From: Billgrantia montanilacus | GTDB lineage: Bacteria; Pseudomonadota; Gammaproteobacteria; Pseudomonadales; Halomonadaceae | NCBI RefSeq assembly: GCF_003336675.1 | Contig: NZ_QPII01000003.1 | Location: 271,766 to 335,765 of the forward strand | DNA length: 64,000 bases | Direction of reading: 5' to 3' | Shown: in pieces, positions 26,598 through 36,651 of the stretch | How positions within the stretch are numbered: position 1 is the stretch's first letter | Layout: every line of letters begins with the position of its first letter | Notes under the pieces: model-generated | The model's database searches: none | What the model was told of the DNA's origin: nothing | The model's input: only the letters and a program-made list of their open reading frames with translations | Made by a program: the position numbers and the translations under genes

Positions 26598-28670
26598 CTA
26601 CTGCTGAAGCAGGGCGATATCCGCCACTTCGAGAAACAGCCCCTGGAGGCCAGCCAGCAGAGCCAGGCGATTGGTGCGGGTGGCGTCATCCTCCGCCATG
26701 ACCATGACCTGGTCGAAGAAGGTATCGACGGGATCACGCAGGCTCGCGAGGGCATCCAGCGCCTCACGGTAGCGGCCCTCGGCAAACAGCGGCATGACGG
26801 CCTCGCGCTGGGCGGCGATGGCCTTGAAGAGCGCCTCTTCGGCCGATTCCTGCAGCAATGCCGGGTCAACGCTGGTGACGACTCGGCTGTCCTGCTTGGC
26901 GAGGATATTGGCGACACGCTTGTTGGCGGCGGCCAGGGCGGAAGCCTCTTCGCGCTGGGCAAAGGCATGGACGGCACGAAGGCGCCGGGCAAAGTCCAGT
27001 GGCCGAGTCACCGGCCGGGCACGCACGGCGAGATAGACCTCGGCCTCGATCCCTTCCTCCTGGCCCCAGGCGCGGAAGCGGTCGAGCATATAGGTCAGGA
27101 CCTCCTCGACCAGGTTCTCGGCGTAGGGGAGCTCCTGATGTTGCGCAGCAGCAAGTTCCAGCAGTTCACGGAGATCCAGATCGAGTTCGCCCTTCACCAG
27201 GATGTTGAGTACCCCGATGGAGGCTCGGCGGAGGGCGAAGGGGTCCTTGGTGCCGGTGGGTCGTGCGCCGATACCGAAGATACCGGTCAGGGTGTCGAGC
27301 CGGTCGGCCAGCGCCAGAGCGAGCCCGGTGCGGGTTTCGGGAATGGCGTCGGTAGCGAAGCGTGGCAGGTACTGCTCCTCAAGCGCCTGGGCGACGTCGG
27401 CCGGCTCGCCGTCCTGGCTGGCATAGTAGCGGCCCATGATGCCCTGAAGCTCGGGAAATTCGAGCACCATTTCGGTGACCAGGTCGCACTTGCCAAGCTC
27501 GGCGGCGCGCCGGGCATGGGCCACGTTGCCGCCGATGCGGCCGGCGATGAAGGCGGCGACCGCCGCCGTGCGATGCGCCTTGTCGGCGAGGGTGCCGAGC
27601 TGTTGCTGGAACAACACGCTGGTGAGACCGTCGATGCGGCTGGCGAGCGACTGCTTGCGGTCGGTGTCGTAGAAGAAGGCGGCATCGGCCAGGCGGGGGC
27701 GAATCACCTTCTCGTTACCCTCGATGACCTGCTGTGGATCCTGGCTATCGATATTGGCGATGGTGATGAACAGGGGCTTGAGCTTGCCGGCGTCGTCGAG
27801 CAGATGGAAGTACTTCTGGTTGGCCTTCATCGAGGAGATGAGGCACTCGGCGGGCACCTCGAGGAAGCGTTCGTCGAAACTGCCGGCCAGCGCCACGGGC
27901 CACTCCACCAGGCCGCTTACTTCGATGAGCAGATCCTCATCGATGACCGCCGTGGCCTCCTGGACCTCCGCCTCGGACAGCACCTGCTCACGGATGCGCT
28001 CCCGGCGCTTTCCTCGATCGGCCAGCACCCAGGCGTTTTCCAGGGCGGCAAGATAGTCGTCGGCATGGGCCAGTTCGATGGCTTCGGGGGCGTGGAAGCG
28101 ATGGCCGCGGGTCGTGCGACCGGCGGAAAGTCCGAGGACCTCGGCGTCGACGATATCGCTGCCATAGAGCATCACCAGCCAATGCACGGGACGGGAGAAC
28201 TCGATGCGCGAGGCCCCCCAGCGCATGTTCTTGGGCACCGGCAGGGCGGCTGCCGCCTTGGCAACGATAGCGGGCAGCAGGGCCGTCGTGGCTTCACCCG
28301 ACTGCTGTTCGCGGTAGCCAAGCCAGGTGCCCTTGTCGGTCTCCAGGTGAATCAAGTCGGCCACATCGACGCCACAAGAGCGGGCAAAGCCCTGGGCAGC
28401 CTTGGTAGGCTCGCCATCCTTGTAGGCGGCGGCCAGCGCGGGGCCGCGACGCTCGACTTCCCGGTCGGGCTGCTTGTCGGCCAGCTTGGTGATCTGCACG
28501 GCCAGGCGGCGGGGGGTGGCCCAGGCGTGAACGTCGGCAAAGGCGATATCGGCATCGGCGAGGCCACGGCAGATGCCGTCGGCCAGGGCGTCGGAGAGGG
28601 CGTCGATGGCCCCCGGCGGAAGCTCCTCGGCCCCCAGTTCCAGCAAAAAGGTATCAACAGCCATGTTCAA
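26598..28670 (-). CDS. glyS: GlyS, glycyl-tRNA synthetase beta subunit
   Basis: tRNA-recognising subunit of the heterotetrameric bacterial glycyl-tRNA synthetase. The 690-residue product starts [25 protein letters not shown], the standard N-terminus, and contains RGP, the HD-like region and the anticodon-binding C-terminal domain, with normal length. It overlaps glyQ by 4 nt (ATGA) and ends at a strong terminator, so glyQS is a two-gene operon. Confidence 0.97.
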   Translation of the reverse strand: MNMAVDTFLLELGAEELPPGAIDALSDALADGICRGLADADIAFADVHAWATPRRLAVQITKLADKQPDREVERRGPALAAAYKDGEPTKAAQGFARSCGVDVADLIHLETDKGTWLGYREQQSGEATTALLPAIVAKAAAALPVPKNMRWGASRIEFSRPVHWLVMLYGSDIVDAEVLGLSAGRTTRGHRFHAPEAIELAHADDYLAALENAWVLADRGKRRERIREQVLSEAEVQEATAVIDEDLLIEVSGLVEWPVALAGSFDERFLEVPAECLISSMKANQKYFHLLDDAGKLKPLFITIANIDSQDPQQVIEGNEKVIRPRLADAAFFYDTDRKQSLASRIDGLTSVLFQQQLGTLADKAHRTAAVAAFIAGRIGGNVAHARRAAELGKCDLVTEMVLEFPELQGIMGRYYASQDGEPADVAQALEEQYLPRFATDAIPETRTGLALALADRLDTLTGIFGIGARPTGTKDPFALRRASIGVLNILVKGELDLDLRELLELAAAQHQELPYAENLVEEVLTYMLDRFRAWGQEEGIEAEVYLAVRARPVTRPLDFARRLRAVHAFAQREEASALAAANKRVANILAKQDSRVVTSVDPALLQESAEEALFKAIAAQREAVMPLFAEGRYREALDALASLRDPVDTFFDQVMVMAEDDATRTNRLALLAGLQGLFLEVADIALLQQ

Positions 28671-29659
28671 GCGTCTCCCTGTTCAGCAAGCGGCTCGTTG
28701 GCGAGCAGTTCCTGGCGCAGGGCCTCGGGGGCCATGGGGAAACCGGCGGCCTTGCGTGAGTCGTAATAGGCGTGGGCCACATCGCGGGCCATGGTGCGCA
28801 CGCGCAGGATGTAGCGCTGGCGTTCGGTGACGGAAATGGCGTGGCGAGCATCCAGCAGGTTGAAGGTATGGGATGCCTTGAGTACCTGCTCGTAGGCGGG
28901 CAGGGGCAGGCTGGCTTCGAGCAGCTTGGTGCACTCCCTTTCCTGATGGTCGAAGGCAGCGAATAGCGCGGGCACATCGGCCTGCTCGAAGTTGTAGGCC
29001 GACTGCTCCCGCTCGTTCTGCAGGTAGACGTCGCCGTAGGTGACCCGGGAACCATCCGGTGCCACGGTCCAGACGAGGTCATAGACGCTGTCGACGTTCT
29101 GCAGGTACATGGCGATACGCTCGAGACCATAGGTCAGCTCGCCGGTGACGGGGTAGCATTCGATGCCGCCGGCCTGCTGGAAATAAGTGAACTGGGTCAC
29201 CTCCATGCCGTTGAGCCAGACCTCCCAGCCCAGCCCCCAGGCGCCGAGAGTGGGCGACTCCCAGTTGTCCTCGACGAAGCGAATGTCATGTACCAAGGGG
29301 TCGATGCCCAGGCGTTGGAGGGAACCCAGGAAGAGCGCCTGCAGGTCGGCGGGGGAGGGCTTCATGACGACCTGGAACTGGTAATAGTGCTGGAGCCGGT
29401 TGGGGTTCTCGCCGTAGCGACCGTCGGTGGGCCGGCGGGAGGGCTGCACGTAGGCGGCATTCCAGGTCTCGGGTCCGATGGAGCGTAGGAAGGTGGCGGG
29501 ATGAAAGGTGCCTGCGCCGACCTCCATGTCCAGAGGCTGGAGCACCACGCAGCCCTGTTCGGCCCAGTACTGCTGCAGGGCCAGGATCAGGCCCTGGAAG
29601 GTCGTCGCGTCCGGCGTCGACCCCGGGGTCGAAGTCGACGATAGTGTCGAGAGTGTCAT
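28667..29659 (-). CDS. glyQ: GlyQ, glycyl-tRNA synthetase alpha subunit
   Basis: Catalytic class II subunit of glycyl-tRNA synthetase. It contains [45 protein letters not shown] (motif 2) and the remainder of the family fold. I place the start at ATG 29659 (330 residues): the frame is open to 29737, but a TATACT -10-like element at 29697-29702 (minus strand) would put transcription start downstream of the earlier codons. An ATG at 29680 is the alternative. The divergent hldD shares the short promoter region. Confidence 0.93.
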   Translation of the reverse strand: MTLSTLSSTSTPGSTPDATTFQGLILALQQYWAEQGCVVLQPLDMEVGAGTFHPATFLRSIGPETWNAAYVQPSRRPTDGRYGENPNRLQHYYQFQVVMKPSPADLQALFLGSLQRLGIDPLVHDIRFVEDNWESPTLGAWGLGWEVWLNGMEVTQFTYFQQAGGIECYPVTGELTYGLERIAMYLQNVDSVYDLVWTVAPDGSRVTYGDVYLQNEREQSAYNFEQADVPALFAAFDHQERECTKLLEASLPLPAYEQVLKASHTFNLLDARHAISVTERQRYILRVRTMARDVAHAYYDSRKAAGFPMAPEALRQELLANEPLAEQGDA

Positions 29660-29696
29660 TGGGAAAGCACCGTTGGCCATGAATTCACGAGGCGTC

Positions 29697-29702
29697 AAGT
29701 AT
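29697..29702 (-). promoter_or_regulatory. Putative -10 box of glyQS
   Basis: TATACT on the minus strand, about 38 bp before the chosen glyQ start, with a weak -35. The same TATAC core read on the plus strand could serve hldD. Confidence 0.35.
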
Positions 29703-29760
29703 ACAATCACAGGCACATCGGTTATAGGCGCAGTCAACGGCGCCGCAGCGAGGAACCCTA

Positions 29761-30726
29761 ATGATCGTAGTGACAGGTGGTGCTGGCTTCATCGGCTCGA
29801 ATCTCGTCAAGGCACTCAACGAGCGTGGTCGCACGGACGTGCTGGTCGTCGACGACCTTCTCGACGGCACCAAGTTCGTCAATCTGGCCGACTGCACGCT
29901 CGGGGATTATCTGGACAAGGATGACTTTCGCGAGCGAGTCGAGGCGGTATTGCGTGGTGAGTCATCGCGGTTGCCCCCCATCGAAGCCATTTTCCATGAG
30001 GGCGCCTGCTCGGACACCACCGAGTGGGATGGCCGCTTCATGCTCGACAACAATTTCGAGTACTCCAAGGTGCTGCTGCATTTCTGCCAGCTGCAGGGCA
30101 TCCCCTTCATCTACGCCTCCTCGGCGGCGACCTACGGAGGCAGCCAGGTCTTTCGCGAGGAGCCCGAGTACGAGAAGCCGCTCAATGTCTATGGCTACTC
30201 CAAGCTGCTCTTCGACCAGTACGTGCGCGAGCACTGGGATGAGCTGACGAGCCAGGTGGTGGGGTTTCGCTACTTCAATGTCTATGGCCCGCGGGAACAA
30301 CACAAGGGCAAGATGGCCAGCGTCGCCTTCCACCATCACACCCAGATATCGGCGGGGCAGGACCTCAAGCTGTTTGGCGCCTGGGATGGCTATGAGGCCG
30401 GCATGCAGAGCCGTGACTTCGTCTATGTCGGTGATGTGGTGAACGTCAACCTGTGGTTTCTCGACAACCCGGGGAAGTCCGGAATCTTCAACCTGGGCTC
30501 GGGGCGTGCCGAGCCTTTCAAGGCGATCGGTGAAGCCGTCATCGACTTTCACCGCCAGGGCAAAATCGAGTACATCGACTTCCCCGAAGAGCTCAAGGGG
30601 CGCTACCAGAGCTATACCCGGGCCGATATCTCACGGCTGCGGGAGGCGGGCTATGATCGGGAATTCCGCACTGTGGCCGAGGGGGTGTGGGAGTACCTGC
30701 GGTGGCTCGGCGGAGAGGCTGAATGA
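29761..30726 (+). CDS. hldD: HldD, ADP-L-glycero-D-manno-heptose 6-epimerase
   Basis: NADP-dependent epimerase completing ADP-L,D-heptose synthesis for the LPS inner core. The 321-residue product starts [19 protein letters not shown] (Rossmann GGAGFIG), carries the YGYSK catalytic Tyr/Lys, and the characteristic [25 protein letters not shown] precedes the ATG. It overlaps waaF by 4 nt, forming an hldD-waaF unit. Confidence 0.96.
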   Translation: MIVVTGGAGFIGSNLVKALNERGRTDVLVVDDLLDGTKFVNLADCTLGDYLDKDDFRERVEAVLRGESSRLPPIEAIFHEGACSDTTEWDGRFMLDNNFEYSKVLLHFCQLQGIPFIYASSAATYGGSQVFREEPEYEKPLNVYGYSKLLFDQYVREHWDELTSQVVGFRYFNVYGPREQHKGKMASVAFHHHTQISAGQDLKLFGAWDGYEAGMQSRDFVYVGDVVNVNLWFLDNPGKSGIFNLGSGRAEPFKAIGEAVIDFHRQGKIEYIDFPEELKGRYQSYTRADISRLREAGYDREFRTVAEGVWEYLRWLGGEAE

Positions 30727-31766
30727 GGGCACCGCCTTCGTCGGGCGAGCGCATCCTGGTGGTTGGCCCATCCTGGGTCGGTGACATGGTGATGGCCCAG
30801 AGCCTGCTGAAGACACTCAAGCAGCGCCAGCCCGACTGCCATATCGGGGTCGTGGCCCCCGGCTGGTCGCAGCCGATCCTTGCGCGCATGGATGAGGTCG
30901 CCGAGGTGGCGACGCTGGACGTAACTCACGGCGAATTCGGTTGGGGCACCCGGCGGACGCTGGCGAAGCGGCTCGCGGGGCGCTTCGACCGGGCGATCGT
31001 CCTGCCTCGCTCCTGGAAGTCGGCGCTGGTTCCCTTCCTGGCGCGGATACCCCGGCGCACCGGCTATACCGGTGAACATCGCTTCGGGCTGCTCAACGAT
31101 CGGCGCGCGCTGGACAAGAAAGTACTGGACCAGACCGTCAAGCGCTTCGTCGCGCTGGGCCTGCCAGCGGGTGCAGATCTGGAGGCTCTGTCGATCCCTC
31201 GTCCGCGGCTGCGGGTCGATACCCTGAACCTGGCGGCTGTGCGCGACGGCCTGGGGCTCTCGTCACGACCAGCCATCGGCATGATGCCCGGTGCCGAGTA
31301 TGGCCCGGCCAAGCAGTGGCCGTTGGGCCATTTTCGTGAATTGGCCCTGCGCCTGGTGGCGGAAGGCTTCGAGGTGCGGGTGCTCGGCGGCCCCAAGGAT
31401 GCCGAGGCCGGCACGGTGATTGCAGAAGGGCAGGAGGGCGTGCACAACCTGTGCGGAAAGACACGGCTGGCCGACGCCGTGGACCTGCTGGCCGACTGCC
31501 GGCAGGTGGTCACCAACGATTCGGGATTGATGCATGTGGCGGCCGCCGTGGGGACCCGCGTCCAGGCCCTCTATGGCTCGTCGTCGCCGCTCTACACGCC
31601 GCCCCTGACCGACAAAGCCACGATTCATACCCTGGCGCTGGAGTGCTCTCCCTGTTTCCAGCGCACCTGCCCGCTGGGCCATACCAACTGCCTGGTGCAG
31701 CTATCGCCCCAGCGGGTCTTGCAGGCGATACTGGCCTCGAGAGCAGAACTCATCGGCCGTGGCTGA
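30723..31766 (+). CDS. waaF: WaaF, LPS heptosyltransferase II
   Basis: GT9 enzyme that adds the second heptose to the inner core. The 347-residue product starts [30 protein letters not shown], typical of WaaF ([12 protein letters not shown]), and contains [11 protein letters not shown] and [14 protein letters not shown], the nucleotide-sugar site of the family. Its ATG lies in ATGA with the hldD stop. It converges with the OpgB-like gene 6 bp away. Confidence 0.94.
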   Translation: MRAPPSSGERILVVGPSWVGDMVMAQSLLKTLKQRQPDCHIGVVAPGWSQPILARMDEVAEVATLDVTHGEFGWGTRRTLAKRLAGRFDRAIVLPRSWKSALVPFLARIPRRTGYTGEHRFGLLNDRRALDKKVLDQTVKRFVALGLPAGADLEALSIPRPRLRVDTLNLAAVRDGLGLSSRPAIGMMPGAEYGPAKQWPLGHFRELALRLVAEGFEVRVLGGPKDAEAGTVIAEGQEGVHNLCGKTRLADAVDLLADCRQVVTNDSGLMHVAAAVGTRVQALYGSSSPLYTPPLTDKATIHTLALECSPCFQRTCPLGHTNCLVQLSPQRVLQAILASRAELIGRG

Positions 31767-31772
31767 GGGGTA

Positions 31773-33449
31773 TCACTGGACCGAAGCGGGCTCCTCACCG
31801 GTAGCGTCCTCCGGTGTTTCCACGATCTGTTCCTGAGGCTCCGCCTGCGGCTCCTCGCGCTGCGGTGCGAGCCCCTCCCACAGACGCTGCTGCAGGGCGT
31901 TCTCCTCGTGCATCCGGGCGTTCACAAACTCCATGCCATGCTCCTCGATCAGGGTGGGCTCATTCGACAGCAGCGATACGCCGAGGCCGGCACGATGCCA
32001 GTCGATGGTAAAGCCCATGGCATCCAGTATGGTGGGGAAAACGTCCACCATGGACGCCTCCCGGCCTTGTCTGCCCACAGGGATGCCGGGGCCCAGCAAC
32101 ATGAAGGTATTGTCGCGCTCGCTCTGGATCAGCTGCTCCCAGGCCGAGACCCGCATGGTCAGGTGGTCGCTGGCGATCACCACCAGAGTATTATCCAGCA
32201 AACCTTCACTATTGAGTCGTTCGAGCAGGTTCCGGGCCAGCCAGGCTGAACACTCGACCGAATAAAGAATATCCTCGCCATCGAATTCGCCCTGGCGATC
32301 GAGACAGCGCTGGGCGGGATAGCCACGAGGGGCATGGCCGGTCAGCGAGAGATTGACCAGTCCCCAGGGGCCTTGCTCGTCGTTCAGGCGACGGATCTCC
32401 TCTACCGTGTAGTCGTAGAGCGAGTCGTCATAGAGCCCCCAGTTGTTGAGATAGTCAGGGTCGTCTAGCCGGGGTTGAAGGTCTTCACGCCCCAGCACCG
32501 TGTTGAAGCCGTGCTCCTCATAGAAGAGACCCTTGCCAGCGAAGGCGGTACTGGCGCCGCCCATGTAGGTGAGCCGATAGCCCTGTTCGGAGAGCAGGTC
32601 GCCCAGGCAGTCGACCCCGGGTACTACCGTTTCCAGCGGCGAGAACTGTCGGTCGTGGAGCAGGCCGGCGGGCATCAGTGGAGTACCGCACTGGCTGGCG
32701 ATCATGCCCGCCATGGTCCAGCCGGTATTGTCGAGCTGGTAGACGCCCTCATAGACCAGGCCATTCTCGCCGATGGCATCCAGGTCGGCATAGGCGTCGC
32801 CGAAGCGCTCGCGATCGGCATAGGTGCGCTCGATGCTTTCCAGATAGATCAGCAGGAGGTTGGGCGGGTCGTCCCGAGCGTCGAGAATCATCGGTTCCAC
32901 ATACTGGCGGTCCAGCCAGGCGCCATCGTCGGTAACGATAGCCGCGCCGCGCTGGGTCACGCCGTATAGCAGGGGGTTGCTGGCCAGCAGCAGCAGGGCC
33001 AGGAAGAATTCTATCCGTCGCCAGCGATGATCGTGGCGTAGAAGCCAGAGGAACGAGACGAACAGTGCTGCCATGGAGAGGGTATAGATGACGGCGGCCC
33101 CGACCCGGCTGACACCACCATGGTCGGCCATGCCGGCCTGGAGATGGAAGAAGACGGCACTCAGGTCGACGTTGCCGAAGCTTTCGGAAAGGTAGATATA
33201 GAGTCCCCACAGCGCGATGGGTACCAGTGTCCAGGACCATAGGCGTGGAACAGCGGAGCGCTGCGGGGCATGAGGCGCGCCCCAGAGAAGCCGGAACCCC
33301 AGGAACAACCAGGCTGCCGTGACGAAGGGGAGTCCCCAGACCGGAAGTGGTGTCAGGGAGGTGACGGCATACCCCAGGCAAAGACCGATGATCAGCAGCG
33401 AACACCAGCGGGGGAAGTTCAGGTCACGAAACGAGAAGAAAAAGGGCAT
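31773..33449 (-). CDS. OpgB/LTA-synthase-like membrane transferase (sulfatase fold)
   Basis: Membrane-anchored alkaline-phosphatase-fold enzyme. The 558-residue product has four to five N-terminal membrane segments (about 12-165), then a periplasmic catalytic domain with LLLIYLESIERTYAD, the nucleophile region TGWTMAGMIASQCGTPL, and VIASDHLTMR, plus a disordered Glu/Pro-rich tail. These match E. coli OpgB (MdoB), the phosphoglycerol transferase acting on osmoregulated periplasmic glucans, including CLGDLLSEQGY and FAGKGLFYEEHGF. It lies inside the LPS block, so a role in phosphoglycerol or similar decoration of LPS or glucans is inferred. No glucan synthase (opgGH) is in the window. Confidence 0.8.
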   Translation of the reverse strand: MPFFFSFRDLNFPRWCSLLIIGLCLGYAVTSLTPLPVWGLPFVTAAWLFLGFRLLWGAPHAPQRSAVPRLWSWTLVPIALWGLYIYLSESFGNVDLSAVFFHLQAGMADHGGVSRVGAAVIYTLSMAALFVSFLWLLRHDHRWRRIEFFLALLLLASNPLLYGVTQRGAAIVTDDGAWLDRQYVEPMILDARDDPPNLLLIYLESIERTYADRERFGDAYADLDAIGENGLVYEGVYQLDNTGWTMAGMIASQCGTPLMPAGLLHDRQFSPLETVVPGVDCLGDLLSEQGYRLTYMGGASTAFAGKGLFYEEHGFNTVLGREDLQPRLDDPDYLNNWGLYDDSLYDYTVEEIRRLNDEQGPWGLVNLSLTGHAPRGYPAQRCLDRQGEFDGEDILYSVECSAWLARNLLERLNSEGLLDNTLVVIASDHLTMRVSAWEQLIQSERDNTFMLLGPGIPVGRQGREASMVDVFPTILDAMGFTIDWHRAGLGVSLLSNEPTLIEEHGMEFVNARMHEENALQQRLWEGLAPQREEPQAEPQEQIVETPEDATGEEPASVQ

Positions 33450-33615
33450 GGCACCGCGCGCGCAGGTGGTGAGTTCAGTTAGCAGCTTATCAAGTCGAGG
33501 CCTGTTTGCACCAAAAGTCGTGGGTCGAACCGCCTGCTGGAGGAGGGCGTCGTTTGCCGTCCCGGCGCTTGCACCCGTAAACTGATGCCCCGCTCAGCTG
33601 ACAAGGAAGGGCCTG

Positions 33616-34395
33616 ATGAGCCTCGCTGCCGTACTGATCGTCAAGAACGAGGAGGCTCACCTGCAAGCCTGCCTGGAGACGCTGAGCTGGGCGGACGAGA
33701 TCGTGGTGGTGGATGCCGGTAGTATGGATGGCACCCGCGATATCGCCAGGGCCTTTACCGACAAGGTCGTGGTCGAGGATGACTGGCAGGGCTTCGGCGT
33801 GCAGCGGCAACGCGCGGAGGCGCTGGTGGAGAGCGACTGGGTGCTGATGATCGATGCCGACGAGCGGGTGACGCCCGAGCTGCGCGGCAGCATCGAGGCC
33901 GCCGTGGCGTTGAATCAGCCGGCTATCTATACGCTGCCGCGCCTCTCCTGGTGCTTCGGGGCATTCATACGTCATTCCGGCTGGTACCCGGATCGTGTGG
34001 CACGCCTCTATCCACGGCAGCGAGCCGGGTATAACGCATCCTTGGTGCACGAGAAGCTGGAAAATCCTGAGCGGCTGGTGGTGAAGCCGCTTCAGGGTGA
34101 TCTGCTCCATTTTACTTACCGCGACCTGCGCCATTACCTGGAGAAGTCCGCCCACTATGCCCAGGCCTGGGCCGAGCAGCGTGCAGCGCGGGGCAAGCGG
34201 GGCAGCCTGGCGGCGGGTATCGGGCATGGCATCGGCTGTTTTCTGCGCATGTATCTGTTCAAGGCCGGCTTCCTGGACGGGCGGCAGGGCCTGCTGTTGG
34301 CGCTGCTTTCTGCCCACTCGACCTTCGCCAAGTATGCCGACCTGTGGGTCAGAACTCGGACGTCGCCTCCTCCAGACGATATATCAGCTCACTGA
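33616..34395 (+). CDS. Family 2 glycosyltransferase of LPS core type (WaaE/LgtF-like)
   Basis: Cytoplasmic inverting glycosyltransferase. The 259-residue product has LAAVLIVKNEEAHLQACLETLSWADE, DAGSMDGT and the metal site DADERV, then HSGWYPDRVARLYPR, and a C-terminal amphipathic region. This arrangement is that of the WaaE/LgtF group, which adds a hexose to heptose I in the LPS core (family knowledge). AAGGA precedes the ATG. It overlaps the convergent GT9 gene by 47 bp. Confidence 0.85.
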   Translation: MSLAAVLIVKNEEAHLQACLETLSWADEIVVVDAGSMDGTRDIARAFTDKVVVEDDWQGFGVQRQRAEALVESDWVLMIDADERVTPELRGSIEAAVALNQPAIYTLPRLSWCFGAFIRHSGWYPDRVARLYPRQRAGYNASLVHEKLENPERLVVKPLQGDLLHFTYRDLRHYLEKSAHYAQAWAEQRAARGKRGSLAAGIGHGIGCFLRMYLFKAGFLDGRQGLLLALLSAHSTFAKYADLWVRTRTSPPPDDISAH

Positions 34396-35443
34396 TGGCG
34401 GTCGCCGCCACATCCAGGTCGATGGCAGCCATGTCGGACTCTGCAGCCCCCGGCGGCGGGCTGAAGGCGAGTCGGTGCGACTCGCTGTTGCAGGTTTGCC
34501 AGCGCAGCGGCGTGGCGGATCGTCGGGCCGGATAGAAGCCGGCGGTGGGCCGGTCGAGGCAGCCGGCAATATGCAGCGGACCGGTGGAGCCGGCGATAAA
34601 CAGGTCGGCGGCCGCGAGAGTCATCGCGAAGTCGCCCAGTCCCCTTCTCGGCGGCAGCACGACCGCCTCCAGACCATCGCTCTCCAGCCGGTCGCGCAGC
34701 TCACCGGCGGTGGCCTCCTCGCTGGGCCCCGCCGTCATGATCCAGATGGGCCTGCTGCCGCCTGCGCGCGCATCGATCAAGCGTGCCAGCTGGGCATACT
34801 GCCCGGGGGTCAGGTTCACCGCCGAGCCACCGCTGCCGGCATGCAGATAGATCCAGGGACGTGACGTAGCGATGCCGAGCTCCTGGGCGAGGCGGGACCT
34901 CTGCACTTCGGACGTGCCGGCAGGGAGGGGCCAGTAGGGTGGGTCCGGGCGAGCCACCGACGCCACACCCAGGGCGAGCAGCAAGGCATCGGCCAGTTCG
35001 ATATTGTAGACGTACTCAGGCCGGGTGGAACGGGACCTGCGCTGGGTGACGCGATGATTGTAGAATAGCTGCGCCCACTTGGTGGCAGGAGCCAGGCGTA
35101 GCGGTATTCCGCTACGCCAGCCCAGCCAGCCGATTCGCGGCGTCGAGTAGAGGGTCAGCAGGGCCGCAAAGCGACCGGCTCGAAGCTGCTGCAGCAGAGA
35201 ACGCTGTGCATTGCGACCGGCATCGCCGCCCGGGTCCAGGATCACCTCGTCGATCCAGGGACACAGCCGGGCCAATGGCGCGGTATAGGTTGGGACCAGA
35301 ACACTGATATGCAGGGCGGGCGATGTGGCCTTGAGGTAGGCAAGCGCCGGCCAGGCCAGCATGAAGTCGCCGACCTTGTCGTTACGCACGACCAGTATGC
35401 GGGTCGATTCGCGGGGATTGCCCCCGTTGGCAGAAGACGTCAT
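34349..35443 (-). CDS. Family 9 glycosyltransferase (heptosyltransferase-like)
   Basis: ADP-heptose:LPS heptosyltransferase fold. The 364-residue product has the N-terminal RILVVRNDKVGDFMLAWPAL, YLHAGSGGSAVNLTP and IAGSTGPLHIAGCLDRPTAGFYP, the GT9 nucleotide-sugar site. I start at ATG 35443, preceded by GGGAG; the frame is open 74 codons further but across the promoter of the divergent gene. With waaF and the opsX-like gene also present, this is probably a further core heptosyltransferase (RfaQ-like), acceptor unknown. Confidence 0.85.
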   Translation of the reverse strand: MTSSANGGNPRESTRILVVRNDKVGDFMLAWPALAYLKATSPALHISVLVPTYTAPLARLCPWIDEVILDPGGDAGRNAQRSLLQQLRAGRFAALLTLYSTPRIGWLGWRSGIPLRLAPATKWAQLFYNHRVTQRRSRSTRPEYVYNIELADALLLALGVASVARPDPPYWPLPAGTSEVQRSRLAQELGIATSRPWIYLHAGSGGSAVNLTPGQYAQLARLIDARAGGSRPIWIMTAGPSEEATAGELRDRLESDGLEAVVLPPRRGLGDFAMTLAAADLFIAGSTGPLHIAGCLDRPTAGFYPARRSATPLRWQTCNSESHRLAFSPPPGAAESDMAAIDLDVAATAISELIYRLEEATSEF

Positions 35444-35483
35444 CTGGGCTCCCGTGCCCCGGTGGCCGAAGAAGGAGACGACC

Positions 35484-36608
35484 TTGTCGCACAAGGTAAT
35501 GCATATCTGCCTTTCGGATGGCTGGGGCGGACTGGAAATGTATCCTGGGCGGATTATACCCGAGCTTAAGCGCCAGGGTTGGGAGCCCCATGGCCTGGCG
35601 CTGGCAGGCTCTGCGGTAGCCGCAAGCCTGGTCGAGGCGGGCATCGAGCCTATGACGGTGCCCACGCGGGGGCGTGCCCTGCTGCAGGTCGGCCGGGTGC
35701 TTGCGTACCTGAAGCGTCATGACATCGGCGTGCTGCACTGCCACAAGTCCAGCGATCTGCGTCTGGGTGCCCTGCTCGCCACCTTGCGGCCGAAGCTAAA
35801 GCTGTTCTTCACCGATCACATGGGGGTCACCCGCGCCAAGAAGGACCTCTACCACCGCTGGGCCTATGGCAGGGTCACCCGACTGTTTGCCATCAGTGAT
35901 GCAACGCGGGCGCGCAATGTCGCCGCCTTCCCCCTGCCGGTGGAGCGGATCAAGCGGCTCTATCTCGGTATCGACCTCGAGCCCTATCGCCCCCGGCTGA
36001 GCGAGGCGGAGCGCGAGGCACTGCGCCGCGAACTCGGTGTGCCTGCCGCTAGTGTGGCCATCGGCCTGCCTGGACGGCTGACGGATGGCAAGGGCCAGGA
36101 GCTCTGGGTCGAGGCGCTGGCTCTGCTGCGCGAGCGCTATCCGGACCTGGCCTGGCATGGCGTCGTCATTGGTGGCCTCACTGCCGCCGAGGGCAGCGAC
36201 GAGGCCTATGTGGCGGGGCTGCGGGCTCAAGTCGCATCGTTGAGCCTGGAAACGCGACTTCACTTTGCCGGCTTTCGCCGCGACCTGCCGCGGCTGTTCG
36301 AAGCGCTGGATATCGTTTGCGTACCGTCGCGCAACGAGGCATTCGGTCTCACGGTCATCGAGGCGATGGCCGCCGGCAAGGCCGTGGTCGGCGCCGACAG
36401 TGGCGCCATCCCGGAGCTGATCGATGCTACCTGCGGCTGCCTCGCATCACCGGACGCGCCCGAGGCCTGGGCCGATGCCATGGCGGGGCTGGTAAGGGAT
36501 CCAGAGCAGCGACAACGACTGGGGCAGGCGGCGCAGCGGCGGGCTGCGGAGCGCTTTGAGCTGGCTGCCCATGTGCGAGCCCTGCTCGAGGAGTATTCTC
36601 AGCCATAG
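35484..36608 (+). CDS. Family 4 glycosyltransferase of the LPS core
   Basis: Retaining GT-B glycosyltransferase. The product of about 374 residues has the N-terminal MHICLSDGWGGLEMYPGRIIPELKR-type acceptor domain, IGLPGRLTDGKGQELWVEAL and, near the C-terminus, PSRNEAFGLTVIEAMAAGKAVVGADSGAIPE (the E-x7-E motif). I favour a TTG start at 35484 because AAGGAG lies six bases upstream; ATG 35499 is the alternative. It is divergent from the GT9 gene with a 40-bp gap, and ends in a 13-bp tandem repeat. Confidence 0.83.
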   Translation: MSHKVMHICLSDGWGGLEMYPGRIIPELKRQGWEPHGLALAGSAVAASLVEAGIEPMTVPTRGRALLQVGRVLAYLKRHDIGVLHCHKSSDLRLGALLATLRPKLKLFFTDHMGVTRAKKDLYHRWAYGRVTRLFAISDATRARNVAAFPLPVERIKRLYLGIDLEPYRPRLSEAEREALRRELGVPAASVAIGLPGRLTDGKGQELWVEALALLRERYPDLAWHGVVIGGLTAAEGSDEAYVAGLRAQVASLSLETRLHFAGFRRDLPRLFEALDIVCVPSRNEAFGLTVIEAMAAGKAVVGADSGAIPELIDATCGCLASPDAPEAWADAMAGLVRDPEQRQRLGQAAQRRAAERFELAAHVRALLEEYSQP

Positions 36609-36651
36609 CTCTTAGCCATAGACCTTAACCATAGCACTTAGCCATAGCCTC
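36601..36651. repeat. Four 13-bp tandem repeats at convergent gene ends
   Basis: Four near-identical units (AGCCATAGCTCTT, AGCCATAGACCTT, AACCATAGCACTT, AGCCATAGCCTC) run head to tail. The first holds the stop codon of the GT4 gene and the last holds the kdkA stop on the other strand. Confidence 0.8.

Noticed and set aside
26376..28766. A 796-codon open frame on the plus strand opposite glyS
   Set aside because: It lies wholly antisense to glyS, a clear conserved gene. Long antisense frames are common in GC-rich genes because of third-position G/C bias, and its translation shows no family pattern.
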